A DNA stretch of 64,000 nt from Coxiellaceae bacterium. GTDB lineage: Bacteria > Pseudomonadota > Gammaproteobacteria > Coxiellales > Coxiellaceae. Positions 48,120-56,235 of this stretch are shown here, piece by piece. How positions within the stretch are numbered: position 1 is the first letter of the stretch; each line of letters begins with the position of its first letter. The position numbers were made by a program, and so were the translations under genes. Location: positions 104,474 to 168,473 of the forward strand of contig JARGPC010000002.1 in the NCBI GenBank assembly GCA_029212885.1, written 5' to 3'. The notes beneath the pieces are model-generated. The model worked only from the letters and a program-made list of their open reading frames with translations. It made no database searches and was not told where the DNA came from.

Positions 48120-50144
48120 ATGAAAAAAATATTATATAGTTCCACATTATTACTCACTTTGCATTCAGGCATAGGCTTAGCTGTTTTAACTGCAAATGTA
48201 AGTGGTTTTCCTGATGCGCTTGCCGTGAGAGGTGTGGGTGGGGTATATGCTGCGGTTAAAGATAAAGAAACAAACGCGCTGTATCTATCGGGATCATTTA
48301 CTGGAATTGGTGTTGATTCTGGCGCGGGTGCGATGTTCACTGCTAATGGTAGCCCTGTGAATAAACACGTTAAATATAATGGGCATGTATCTAGTTCTTT
48401 GCCGGACATGCACGGCGGTTTTTATGTTGCTGGTGCGTTCACGTCTATTGGTGGTGATAAAGATGCAAAATACCTGGCTCATATCAACGCTGATGGCAGT
48501 GTCGATACTTCTTTTAAGCCCCATATGCCGGAAAAAATTTATCAGATTAAATTAATTGGCCATAAACTATATGCCGAGTCATCGAAATATCGCACTATTT
48601 ATCAGGTCAATACTGATAGCGGTGAGTTAAATGCGAATTTTCATGTTAATACTAATTTACCCATTACCTCAATGGTTGCTACGCATCATGGTTTATATAT
48701 TGGGGGTAGCTTCCATCGTGTCAATAACCAGAGTAAAGGCTATTTTGCAAAGCTTGACTTAGAAACTGGCCGCGTGATTAAGGATTATTATAAATCTAAT
48801 AAAAAAGTCAAAAATATTGCTGCATCATCTGATGATAAACTTTACATTAATACAAAAGATGGTGAGTTAATTAAAATTGATGAGGTCAGTGGTGTTAAGG
48901 ATCAAACATTCGGAGCGTTGGTTGGGTCACCACTCAAGGTGGCTATTGATCAAGATTGGGTTTGGGCAACGTATCGATTTTCACCATTTGTTAAGCGTTT
49001 CAGTGTCTTTGATGGCAGTGCCGATGCTAGTCTTCAGTCGCCTTTAAATAGTATGGTACGTGATATTGCTTTTGATGATCATTTTGCTTATTTTGCGGGT
49101 GACTTCACGCATGTGTCCGGCCATGCAGGCATAAATCGTATTGCGCGATTTAATAAAAACACTTTGACTGTCGATAGTTCGTTTCATCCCATGATTGCTG
49201 GCGGTGCTGCTGCGACGGTAAGTATTAGTCGTGATAAAGTATTTACCGGGGGGTATTTCAATACAGCTTATGGTACTGCGCAGCCATATTTAATCAAAGT
49301 TGATGCGACGACAGGTAAGCCCGACCTAAGCTTTAGGCCAGTGCTTGATAATTATCCTTATGCTATGGCGATTCATGGTGATGATTTATATATCGGTGGT
49401 GCATTTAGTGTAGTCGACGGCGTTTCTCAGCCGAAAATGGCAAAAATATCGAAGAAAACAGGGCATATATTACCTGCGGCATTTGCCATGAAGCCTAATT
49501 GGCCGATATACACCATGAAGACTCACGGGGATTATTTATATGTCGGTGGTATGTTTAATAATATTGCTGGAAGTGGTGATACACCTTATTTGGCGCGCTT
49601 TAATATAGTGGATGGAGCGTATGATGGCCATTTCAGGTTGTCTGGTTTGAATAATCGAGTTTTTGCCATTGATTTTGATGATAGCTCTATTTATGTTGGA
49701 GGTAAGTTCAGCGATAGGTTATCTAAATATGACGTGATTACTGGTGAAAAAGATCTAAGCTTTAGACCGTTCACGTATGCCTCACAAATATCTGGTGTGG
49801 TGGTTTACAATAATGCGGTTTATGCATCGGTTAATCGCAGTGATGGTATAGAAAAATTCAATAAGGTAACTGGTGAAAAAAATGCTAACACGCCTCACTT
49901 GAATCATTATGGCCGTGGTTTAGCTAAGCAAAATAATTTATTATTGATTTCATCTTATGGTGCAGTGACTTGCGTCGATATGGATGCTGATTCGGTTGTG
50001 CCTCAGTTGACTTTTAGTACTAATCAACTGGTAAACCAGGTCACTCCATTTGATGGTTCTGGTTTCTTTATTGCTGGGCAATATACAGTAGTAAATAATC
50101 AAAGTATCAAGTATCTGACAAAGGTGTCGTATAACGATCAGTAA
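48120..50144 (+). CDS. Secreted beta-propeller protein with delta-60-like repeats
   Basis: A 674-residue protein with a signal peptide (about residues 1-23). The remainder consists of repeats of about 45-50 residues following a pattern like YVGGMFNNIAG...YLARFNIVDGAYDGHF and YVAGAFTSIGG...LAHINADGSVDTSF. These match delta-60-type repeats of beta-propeller proteins. It is likely extracellular or surface-exposed and may bind protein or glycan. AAGGA lies 8 nt before the ATG. Monocistronic. Exact role unknown. Confidence 0.8.
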   Translation: MKKILYSSTLLLTLHSGIGLAVLTANVSGFPDALAVRGVGGVYAAVKDKETNALYLSGSFTGIGVDSGAGAMFTANGSPVNKHVKYNGHVSSSLPDMHGGFYVAGAFTSIGGDKDAKYLAHINADGSVDTSFKPHMPEKIYQIKLIGHKLYAESSKYRTIYQVNTDSGELNANFHVNTNLPITSMVATHHGLYIGGSFHRVNNQSKGYFAKLDLETGRVIKDYYKSNKKVKNIAASSDDKLYINTKDGELIKIDEVSGVKDQTFGALVGSPLKVAIDQDWVWATYRFSPFVKRFSVFDGSADASLQSPLNSMVRDIAFDDHFAYFAGDFTHVSGHAGINRIARFNKNTLTVDSSFHPMIAGGAAATVSISRDKVFTGGYFNTAYGTAQPYLIKVDATTGKPDLSFRPVLDNYPYAMAIHGDDLYIGGAFSVVDGVSQPKMAKISKKTGHILPAAFAMKPNWPIYTMKTHGDYLYVGGMFNNIAGSGDTPYLARFNIVDGAYDGHFRLSGLNNRVFAIDFDDSSIYVGGKFSDRLSKYDVITGEKDLSFRPFTYASQISGVVVYNNAVYASVNRSDGIEKFNKVTGEKNANTPHLNHYGRGLAKQNNLLLISSYGAVTCVDMDADSVVPQLTFSTNQLVNQVTPFDGSGFFIAGQYTVVNNQSIKYLTKVSYNDQ

Positions 50145-50260
50145 TTTGTTTATACTACTTCATAAATATACGCTTTACATTTGTTTGTGTAAGGTGTATT
50201 ATTTATCTTCTAAATATAGCGTAATACAGATTGGATAAATACGAATGGAAGATAAATGTA

Positions 50261-51169
50261 ATGAAGCTAATACAAGATGCCATGTTATTTGTACAAGTAG
50301 TTCAAGCGGGTAGCTTAACGAAAGCAGCGGCGAATTTGAACTGTTCAAAGTCTCAAATGAGTCGCAAGCTATCTACGCTTGAAAGCCGGCTTAATGCACA
50401 ACTTATTATAAGGCAGCAGCAAGGTCTGGTTTTAACCGAGGCAGGTAAAACCTTCTATAATACATGCGTTAAAATTCATTCAGAATTTTTAAATGCTGTT
50501 GATATAATTCAGCTTAATTCTTCTGAGGTTGTTGGTACATTACGTATTACCGCACCATTGAATCTGGGTGAGTTGACCTTAGGGGCACTTACCAACCAGT
50601 TCATGCAAGTATATCCTAAGTTGCACGTTGAGCTCGATTTATCTGATAGTTATAAAAAAATTGTAGATGAATCGATCGATGTGGCGATACGTATAGGTAG
50701 GAATATATCGGAACCCGGTGTAGTAAATAATAAAATACACAGTTATAAAAATATTATTTGTGCTAGTAAAGGTTATATTGAAAAAAATGGTATGCCTGAA
50801 CAACCTTGCGATTTGCATCAACATAAAATCATATCGACATTGACAGGCTTGATGGGTGAGAAGCCGGGGCATTGGGTTTTTATGGATGGTGGGGAACCTG
50901 CAAACATACCTATTAATCCAGCGCTTAAAGTATCGAATCATAAAGTACAAAAACAAATGGCGATTGAGGGGCGAGGAATTATTCGCATCCCGGAATACTC
51001 TATTGATCAAGAGATCGAACAAGGATTGTTGGTGCCATTGTTGGAAATGTATAATGTAGCTGAGTTTCACATATTTTCCGCTTATAAAAAGCTTGCTCCT
51101 ATTCCAACTAAAATTAATTTATTTTTAGAATTTCTTCAAATGCACGGTGTTGGACTGCCGGTGGATTGA
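50261..51169 (+). CDS. LysR-family transcriptional regulator
   Basis: A 302-residue regulator. It has an N-terminal winged helix-turn-helix (MLFVQVVQAGSLTKAAANLN, then SKSQMSRKLSTLESRL) and a C-terminal periplasmic-binding-like effector domain. The start at MKLIQDAM is supported by GGAAG about 8 nt upstream. It belongs to the large group related to DsdC/AaeR-like regulators that often control a divergent gene, but its neighbours are convergent. Target and ligand unknown. Confidence 0.9.
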   Translation: MKLIQDAMLFVQVVQAGSLTKAAANLNCSKSQMSRKLSTLESRLNAQLIIRQQQGLVLTEAGKTFYNTCVKIHSEFLNAVDIIQLNSSEVVGTLRITAPLNLGELTLGALTNQFMQVYPKLHVELDLSDSYKKIVDESIDVAIRIGRNISEPGVVNNKIHSYKNIICASKGYIEKNGMPEQPCDLHQHKIISTLTGLMGEKPGHWVFMDGGEPANIPINPALKVSNHKVQKQMAIEGRGIIRIPEYSIDQEIEQGLLVPLLEMYNVAEFHIFSAYKKLAPIPTKINLFLEFLQMHGVGLPVD

Positions 51170-51241
51170 TCATTGATAATGTGGTTGAGTCAGGATGCGG
51201 GAGGTAGGTATTCTTCTAGTGCGGTGAATCCGGTGGTGAGA

Positions 51242-51397
51242 TTATTTGTTGACTGGCCCGCCGACACAATCACCGGTGACAAAACTACCGCTTTCGTTTA
51301 AATCAGCTAAGCTGCCGCCAAAAGTACGACAGCGAGACTCTAGGTTTTTCAGTTGTGGAGCCTGCCAAGTCAGCTTGGTATGTTTGTCGTTATTCAT
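51242..51397 (-). CDS. 51-residue peptide translationally coupled to a secreted protein
   Basis: A small gene starting MNNDKHTKLTWQAPQLKNLE and ending TGDCVGGPVNK, with two cysteines (C23, C44) and two Gly-Gly pairs. Its ATG overlaps the stop of the upstream gene in an ATGA arrangement, the best evidence that it is real. The segment W-x-A-P-x-L-x-x-L followed by T-x-G-G resembles leader peptides of some ribosomally made modified peptides. No modification enzyme or exporter is adjacent, so this remains a guess. Confidence 0.55.
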   Translation of the reverse strand: MNNDKHTKLTWQAPQLKNLESRCRTFGGSLADLNESGSFVTGDCVGGPVNK

Positions 51398-51885
51398 TGG
51401 CTCACCACCACGATTTCAGCGGGGCTAGTAGCCACGCATTGATGGTTTTGGCTGCAATCCACATTGAATGAAACCAGTTGGGGGGAAAATGTATGGTCAC
51501 CACTTTGAATAATGAATTCTAAGCAGTGTACATCGGTGATCGGTATGCTGGGGTCGTCGGGTTGAAAGCTTTTATATACCGGTATGGGGTGCAGTTGATA
51601 AGCAAATAAATGGTTGGTTAGGGTGAAGCTATATGTGCCACGCAGTGGGTGTGTAGCATCGAGTGGATTGCTGCAGAAATGCCCACTCTTTGTGCCGCCA
51701 AAATAGGTTAAAGAAGCGGAAGTTATGCTGACGACCTGATTGATGCTTTCGCTGAGATCTTGAAAAATGATAATGCCGGCGTTATTAGCATATGCGTGCT
51801 TGGGCGAAACGGGCCCTAGTATGGTTTGACTAGCATATGAAGAAACAGATAAAGCCACAGTAAACAACAATAGTATTGTCTTCAA
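51394..51885 (-). CDS. Secreted protein of unknown function
   Basis: A 163-residue protein with a signal peptide (MKTILLLFTVALSVSSYA). The mature part contains four cysteines (HFCSNP, VHCLEF, DCSQNHQC) and is probably beta-rich. TTG 51885 is preferred because AGGAGG lies 6 nt upstream; earlier GTG codons precede the ribosome binding site. It is followed by the 51-residue coupled gene. No family recognised. Confidence 0.72.
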   Translation of the reverse strand: MKTILLLFTVALSVSSYASQTILGPVSPKHAYANNAGIIIFQDLSESINQVVSITSASLTYFGGTKSGHFCSNPLDATHPLRGTYSFTLTNHLFAYQLHPIPVYKSFQPDDPSIPITDVHCLEFIIQSGDHTFSPQLVSFNVDCSQNHQCVATSPAEIVVVSQ

Positions 51886-51917
51886 TTCACACCTCCTCAC
51901 TCTACTCCCATGTGTAT

Positions 51918-51945
51918 CTTATAGTAATTGCTGGTAAAAAAGCAA
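51918..51945 (-). promoter_or_regulatory. Promoter of the secreted-protein/51-residue unit
   Basis: On the minus strand TTGCTT (51945-51940) and TATAAG (51923-51918) are separated by 16 bp. The -10 lies about 33 bp before the TTG start. The region is shared with the divergent prfC gene. Confidence 0.55.
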
Positions 51946-52029
51946 TTTTTATCAGCAGCTTAAATGGATGTGGTCGGGTGATTAACTCTTGGTTTACGAC
52001 CAAGTATGAGCTGTGGCATACTGCGCGCC

Positions 52030-53598
52030 ATGACAACACAATATCCCAGACGCACTTTTGCGATTATTTCTCACCCGGATGCGGGTAAAACGACATTAAC
52101 TGAAAAGCTATTGCTATTCGGCGGCGCTATTCAATTGGCTGGAACAGTCAAGGGCCGTAAGGCTGCTCGGCATGCGACATCGGATTGGATGGAGTTAGAA
52201 AAGCAGCGTGGTATTTCCGTGACGACATCGGTGATGCAGTTTCCTTATGAAGGTTGCATGGTTAATTTATTAGATACACCGGGTCACGCTGACTTTACTG
52301 AAGACACGTATCGTACATTGACGGCGGTTGATTCAGCCTTGATGGTGATTGATGCGGCCAAAGGTGTGGAAGCGCGAACAATAAAGTTAATGGAAGTCTG
52401 TCGCTTGCGTGATACGCCGATCACAACATTCATTAATAAAATGGATCGCGAAGCGCGTGATGCGATTGAGGTGTTGGACGAAATCGAAGATGTTTTAAAG
52501 ATTGCTTGCGCGCCGGTGACCTGGCCGATTGGTATGGGTAAGGCGTTTAAGGGGATTTATCATATCTTAGAAGACCGTGTTTATTTGTATGAGCCAGGTA
52601 AGAATGAGAAAGTTTCCGATATCCGTTCGATTGATGGCATCGATAATCCTGAATTAGATGCGGCGATTGGTGATGCGGCAGAAGAATTACGTGACACGAT
52701 GGAATTGGTTAAAGGTGCCAGCCATGAATTTGATCAAGAGTTGTTTCTTGCGGGTGAGTTAACCCCCGTGTATTTTGGTTCGGCGATAAATAATTTTGGT
52801 GTGCGTGAGTTGTTGTCAGGTTTTGTGCATAACGCACCTGATCCGCAGCCACGTCAAACAATCGATCGTGAAGTGGATGCCGATGAAAGTAAATTCACCG
52901 CGTTTGTATTTAAAATCCAAGCTAATATGGATCCTGCGCATAGAGATCGTGTGGCGTTTGCGCGTGTTGTGTCAGGGCAATACAAGAAAGGCATGAAGAT
53001 GAGGCATGTGCGCTTGGGTAAAGACGTGATGATTAATAATGCGATGACGTTTATGGCTGGGCAGCGTGAACATGCTGAATTAGCTGAAGCGGGTGATATT
53101 TTAGGTTTGCATAATCACGGTACGATTCAAATTGGTGATACCTTTACCCAGGGTGAAAAATTAAAGTTTACCGGTATTCCAAATTTCGCACCGGAGTTGT
53201 TCCGTTTGGTGCGACTCAAGGACCCATTAAAACAAAAGACACTGCAAAAAGGTTTGATTCAATTATCGGAAGAGGGTGCTACGCAATTATTTCGTCCGCT
53301 TCATAATAATGAGTTGATACTAGGTGCGGTTGGTGTGCTGCAGTTTGATGTGGTTGCTTACCGCTTAAAAGCCGAATACAACGTGGATTGTGTTTATGAA
53401 AATGTAAATACCGTTGCGGCGCGTTGGGTTGAGTGTGATGATAATAAAATGCTTGAGCAATTCAAACGTGAGCAACAACGAAATCTTGCATTGGATGGCG
53501 CTGAAAATTTAACTTACTTAGCGCCTTCACGAGTCAATCTTGATATCACAATGGAGCAGTGGCCGGATATTCGCTTCCGCGATACCCGCGAGCATTGA
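52030..53598 (+). CDS. prfC: Peptide chain release factor 3
   Basis: GTPase of 522 residues that removes RF1/RF2 from the ribosome after termination. The G1 motif [11 protein letters not shown]3 DTPGH and G4 NKMD are present, with the family sequence [23 protein letters not shown]. The start is at [10 protein letters not shown]; an in-frame ATG eight codons earlier is less consistent with the family. It is followed by a palindromic repeat cluster. Confidence 0.95.
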   Translation: MTTQYPRRTFAIISHPDAGKTTLTEKLLLFGGAIQLAGTVKGRKAARHATSDWMELEKQRGISVTTSVMQFPYEGCMVNLLDTPGHADFTEDTYRTLTAVDSALMVIDAAKGVEARTIKLMEVCRLRDTPITTFINKMDREARDAIEVLDEIEDVLKIACAPVTWPIGMGKAFKGIYHILEDRVYLYEPGKNEKVSDIRSIDGIDNPELDAAIGDAAEELRDTMELVKGASHEFDQELFLAGELTPVYFGSAINNFGVRELLSGFVHNAPDPQPRQTIDREVDADESKFTAFVFKIQANMDPAHRDRVAFARVVSGQYKKGMKMRHVRLGKDVMINNAMTFMAGQREHAELAEAGDILGLHNHGTIQIGDTFTQGEKLKFTGIPNFAPELFRLVRLKDPLKQKTLQKGLIQLSEEGATQLFRPLHNNELILGAVGVLQFDVVAYRLKAEYNVDCVYENVNTVAARWVECDDNKMLEQFKREQQRNLALDGAENLTYLAPSRVNLDITMEQWPDIRFRDTREH

Positions 53599-53599
53599 T

Positions 53600-53731
53600 C
53601 TTGTCACCCTAGACCCTGAACTTGTCACCCTAGACCCTGAACTTGTCACCCCGGACTTGATCCGGGGCGAGATCCAGAAAAAATAACCCGTGGATCCTGG
53701 ATAAACGACTGCGACGTTTTTCGGGAAGACT
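53600..53731. repeat. Palindromic repeat cluster with tandem 21-bp units
   Basis: Two identical 21-bp units (53600-53620 and 53621-53641, starting CTTGTCACCC) precede a full element with arms CCCCGGACTTGATCCGGGG (53649-53667). A degenerate right half with GGATCCTGGATAA follows. It is the third locus where the left arm is iterated. Confidence 0.85.
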
Positions 53732-53799
53732 GTGATAGTGTCGTTTCCCGAGATGGTATGGTGTGATATCCTTTAAGTGCAGACATAGTAGGAAAGTTT

Positions 53800-54969
53800 A
53801 TGCGCGATAAATCCATAGTTTATGTAGTAACGGTATTGGCGCCTTTGGTGTTTAGTTTTGCGTTAGCTTTGGATTTGTATATCCCCTCCGTGCCAGATAT
53901 TGCAGCAGTTTATCGCGTTAGCAGTAGCACGGTTCAATTGACGTTAAGTTTATTTATGTTAATGCAGGGTTTGGGGCAGTTACTGTTCGGTCCGTTGTCT
54001 GATCGCTTTGGCCGTAAACCGATTGCATTGGTTAGTGCAGGATTGTTCATCTTAGCCTCTATTGCCTGTGGCTTGTCGCCCAATATTAATGATTTGATCA
54101 TTGCGCGTATATTCCAGGCAGCTGGTGCTTGTGGTATGACAGTAGTGGCGTTTGCTATGGTGCGTGATTTATTTGAAAAAGAAGTCAGTGCGAAAGTCTA
54201 CAGTTACTTGAACAGCACGATTGCTGTATCGCCGTTAATGGCGCCGATTATTGGTGCCTACGTCGCTCAGTGGTTGGGTTGGCGTTCCAATTTTTATTTG
54301 CTCGGTTTGATTGGTGTTGGCTGCTTTCTGTTAATTGCTCTTGCTATGCGTGAAACGCAATTACCACGCCACAAGGCGACTTTGGATTTTTCAATCTTTA
54401 AACGATATTGGGTGATTTATTCGCAGCGTCGTTTTTATCCTAATGTATTGATGGCGGGCTGTGCGATTGCGGTGTTTTTTAGTTTCTTTTCGATTTCTCC
54501 ATTTATCATTATTAAATTATTGCATGTGCCAGAAACGCACTTTGGTTATTACTTCGCAGTGCTGGGTGTTGTGTTTTTATGCGGCAGCATTACTGCAGGT
54601 AAGATGACGCCTGCCGTTGGAGTGCGGCGTGTATTGTTAAGTGGCGTCTTGTTGGTGTTGTTTGGTGGTTTGCTGATGTGGGGTTGGGGTTGGTTGTTTG
54701 GCTTAAGCTTGTCGCAATTCTTGGTGCCGCTAATTTTTGCTGGTATGGGTGCATCGTTTATGGCAGGTTCCAGTGCGGCCATGGCCTTAGAGCCATTCCC
54801 AGAAGTGGCTGGTACTGCCGCCTCGCTGTTGGGCGCAACCCAATTTGTATTTTCCTCAGTGGTCGCATCGATTATGATGTCCGTACCCATTACTTCAGCG
54901 CAACCATTTTCGATTACCGTGACATCGGTGGGTGTTCTCAGTGTATTTTTATACTGGGTTTCTAAATAG
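53800..54969 (+). CDS. Bcr/CflA-family drug efflux transporter
   Basis: A 389-residue 12-span MFS carrier with the family opening LDLYIPSVPDIA, loop 2-3 motif GPLSDRFGRKP and RIFQAAGACG in segment 4. The family exports bicyclomycin, chloramphenicol and similar compounds. AGGAAAG lies 4 nt before the ATG. Monocistronic, between the repeat cluster and the toxin-antitoxin pair. Confidence 0.9.
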   Translation: MRDKSIVYVVTVLAPLVFSFALALDLYIPSVPDIAAVYRVSSSTVQLTLSLFMLMQGLGQLLFGPLSDRFGRKPIALVSAGLFILASIACGLSPNINDLIIARIFQAAGACGMTVVAFAMVRDLFEKEVSAKVYSYLNSTIAVSPLMAPIIGAYVAQWLGWRSNFYLLGLIGVGCFLLIALAMRETQLPRHKATLDFSIFKRYWVIYSQRRFYPNVLMAGCAIAVFFSFFSISPFIIIKLLHVPETHFGYYFAVLGVVFLCGSITAGKMTPAVGVRRVLLSGVLLVLFGGLLMWGWGWLFGLSLSQFLVPLIFAGMGASFMAGSSAAMALEPFPEVAGTAASLLGATQFVFSSVVASIMMSVPITSAQPFSITVTSVGVLSVFLYWVSK

Positions 54970-55047
54970 TGTCTACGCGTAGATAATATTGTAACCATAT
55001 GAATATAAAGAACTATATTGAATAAGGTGCTTTTGGGATCATTGTGT

Positions 55048-55076
55048 TTGCCTGTTTATCTGTTTATCTGTATACT
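55048..55076 (+). promoter_or_regulatory. Promoter and likely operator of the toxin-antitoxin pair
   Basis: TTGCCT (55048-55053) and TATACT (55071-55076) with a 17-bp spacer. The spacer contains two tandem TGTTTATC units, a plausible binding site for the antitoxin, since Xre-type antitoxins often repress their own promoter. Confidence 0.6.
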
Positions 55077-55109
55077 TAATGTGTTTACATATGAACGAGA
55101 GAAAAAAAC

Positions 55110-55538
55110 ATGCGATCTGAGCAACTAAATGATTTTGACATCAACAGCCCTGAATATTTGGAGTTGGTAAGCAATGCAGCTAAGCGCCAAGCTTTAGCAA
55201 AGGTGATCATGCGTGTGTTTGAGCATTGGCAATTAGATACGGCAACACAATTAAAACTATTAGGGCTCGGTGCGAAAAGTCGCGCGTTGTTAGGTAAATA
55301 TCGCCATGGTGAATCTGCTATTGCGGCAAATCAAGATAGCTTGCAACGCGTCGGTTATTTGGTGGGTATATTTCAATGTTTGAAATCGTTATACCCAGAC
55401 AATCAAGCACTGCGGCATGGATGGATAAAGTGCAAAAATAATAAACTCGATAATTTTACACCTCTTGAAGTAATGCTCAATGGTATACCCGACATCAAGT
55501 ATGTGTATTCGTTATTGCAACACCAGATGGTGAGATAG
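55110..55538 (+). CDS. Xre/MbcA/ParS-type antitoxin
   Basis: A 142-residue protein with an N-terminal helical Xre-like region and a C-terminal MbcA/ParS/Xre toxin-binding domain (about residues 85-140, including the PLEVMLNG segment typical of the family). It precedes the RES-domain gene by 16 nt, the standard order of this toxin-antitoxin class. It should neutralise the toxin and repress the operon. Confidence 0.85.
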   Translation: MRSEQLNDFDINSPEYLELVSNAAKRQALAKVIMRVFEHWQLDTATQLKLLGLGAKSRALLGKYRHGESAIAANQDSLQRVGYLVGIFQCLKSLYPDNQALRHGWIKCKNNKLDNFTPLEVMLNGIPDIKYVYSLLQHQMVR

Positions 55539-55554
55539 ACGAGATAGGTGGAAT

Positions 55555-56235
55555 ATGTCTTTTGCAACTTTGTTCGAGCATGTGGTCGCTTGTGATGATG
55601 ATATTTATCGTAACATAGTCAAGCTATCCGATGATTATTCTGATATTGGTTATGACGATAGTGATGATCAGGCCATCGAAGAGTTACTAACGTATATTAG
55701 TCATAACCATGACACGCAACAAAACAAAAAATTCTATACCACGGCGATAGCATTTCCTTTTGAAAGACCGTTTTATGCTAAATCACGATTTTCGGATGGC
55801 ACGTTTGCTGTGTGGTATGGTTCAACCGAAACAGAAACCACACTGTATGAAACCGCATATCATATGTTGCAAGACGAGCTAGCTGTCTCTGTTGCACAGC
55901 GTCCATCAGTAATTACTCGCTACCGCGAAATATACGCTGTGCATTGCGAAGCTGTATTGATCAGTTTGCTTGATAAGCAGATGCACCACCCTGAATTAAT
56001 ATCCGATGATTATGCATATTGTCAGCGCATTGGTAAGGTGCTTCATCAGCAAGGCCACCCTGGATTAATTACGCCATCAGCTCGGTGTGATGGTGCTAAT
56101 GTGAATATCTTTAACCCATCAGTATTAAGTTCAGCGCGTTTAAAATACCAATGCTGTTATCAGTTATCGCTTGAGAAGCGTCAAGTAAAAGTGTCTTTTC
56201 ATCAACGTAAAAAAATCGTAGTTATTACTTTTTAA
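55555..56235 (+). CDS. RES-domain toxin (NAD-degrading type)
   Basis: A 226-residue protein with the RES domain. The conserved Arg, Glu and Ser are represented in KSRFSDG, ETTLYETAYH and NPSVLSSARL. Characterised RES toxins consume NAD+, by phosphorolysis in the case of MbcT. It lies directly after the antitoxin. The last 4 bp overlap the convergent malic enzyme gene. Confidence 0.85.
   Translation: MSFATLFEHVVACDDDIYRNIVKLSDDYSDIGYDDSDDQAIEELLTYISHNHDTQQNKKFYTTAIAFPFERPFYAKSRFSDGTFAVWYGSTETETTLYETAYHMLQDELAVSVAQRPSVITRYREIYAVHCEAVLISLLDKQMHHPELISDDYAYCQRIGKVLHQQGHPGLITPSARCDGANVNIFNPSVLSSARLKYQCCYQLSLEKRQVKVSFHQRKKIVVITF

Noticed and set aside
50639..51070. 143-codon frame on the minus strand antisense to the LysR gene
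   Set aside because: Tyr/Ile/Phe-rich composition and full overlap with a conserved domain mark it as a shadow frame.
53600..53641. Tandem 21-bp units considered as a CRISPR remnant
   Set aside because: The units abut directly without spacers, are part of a palindromic element family seen at other loci, and there are no cas genes.
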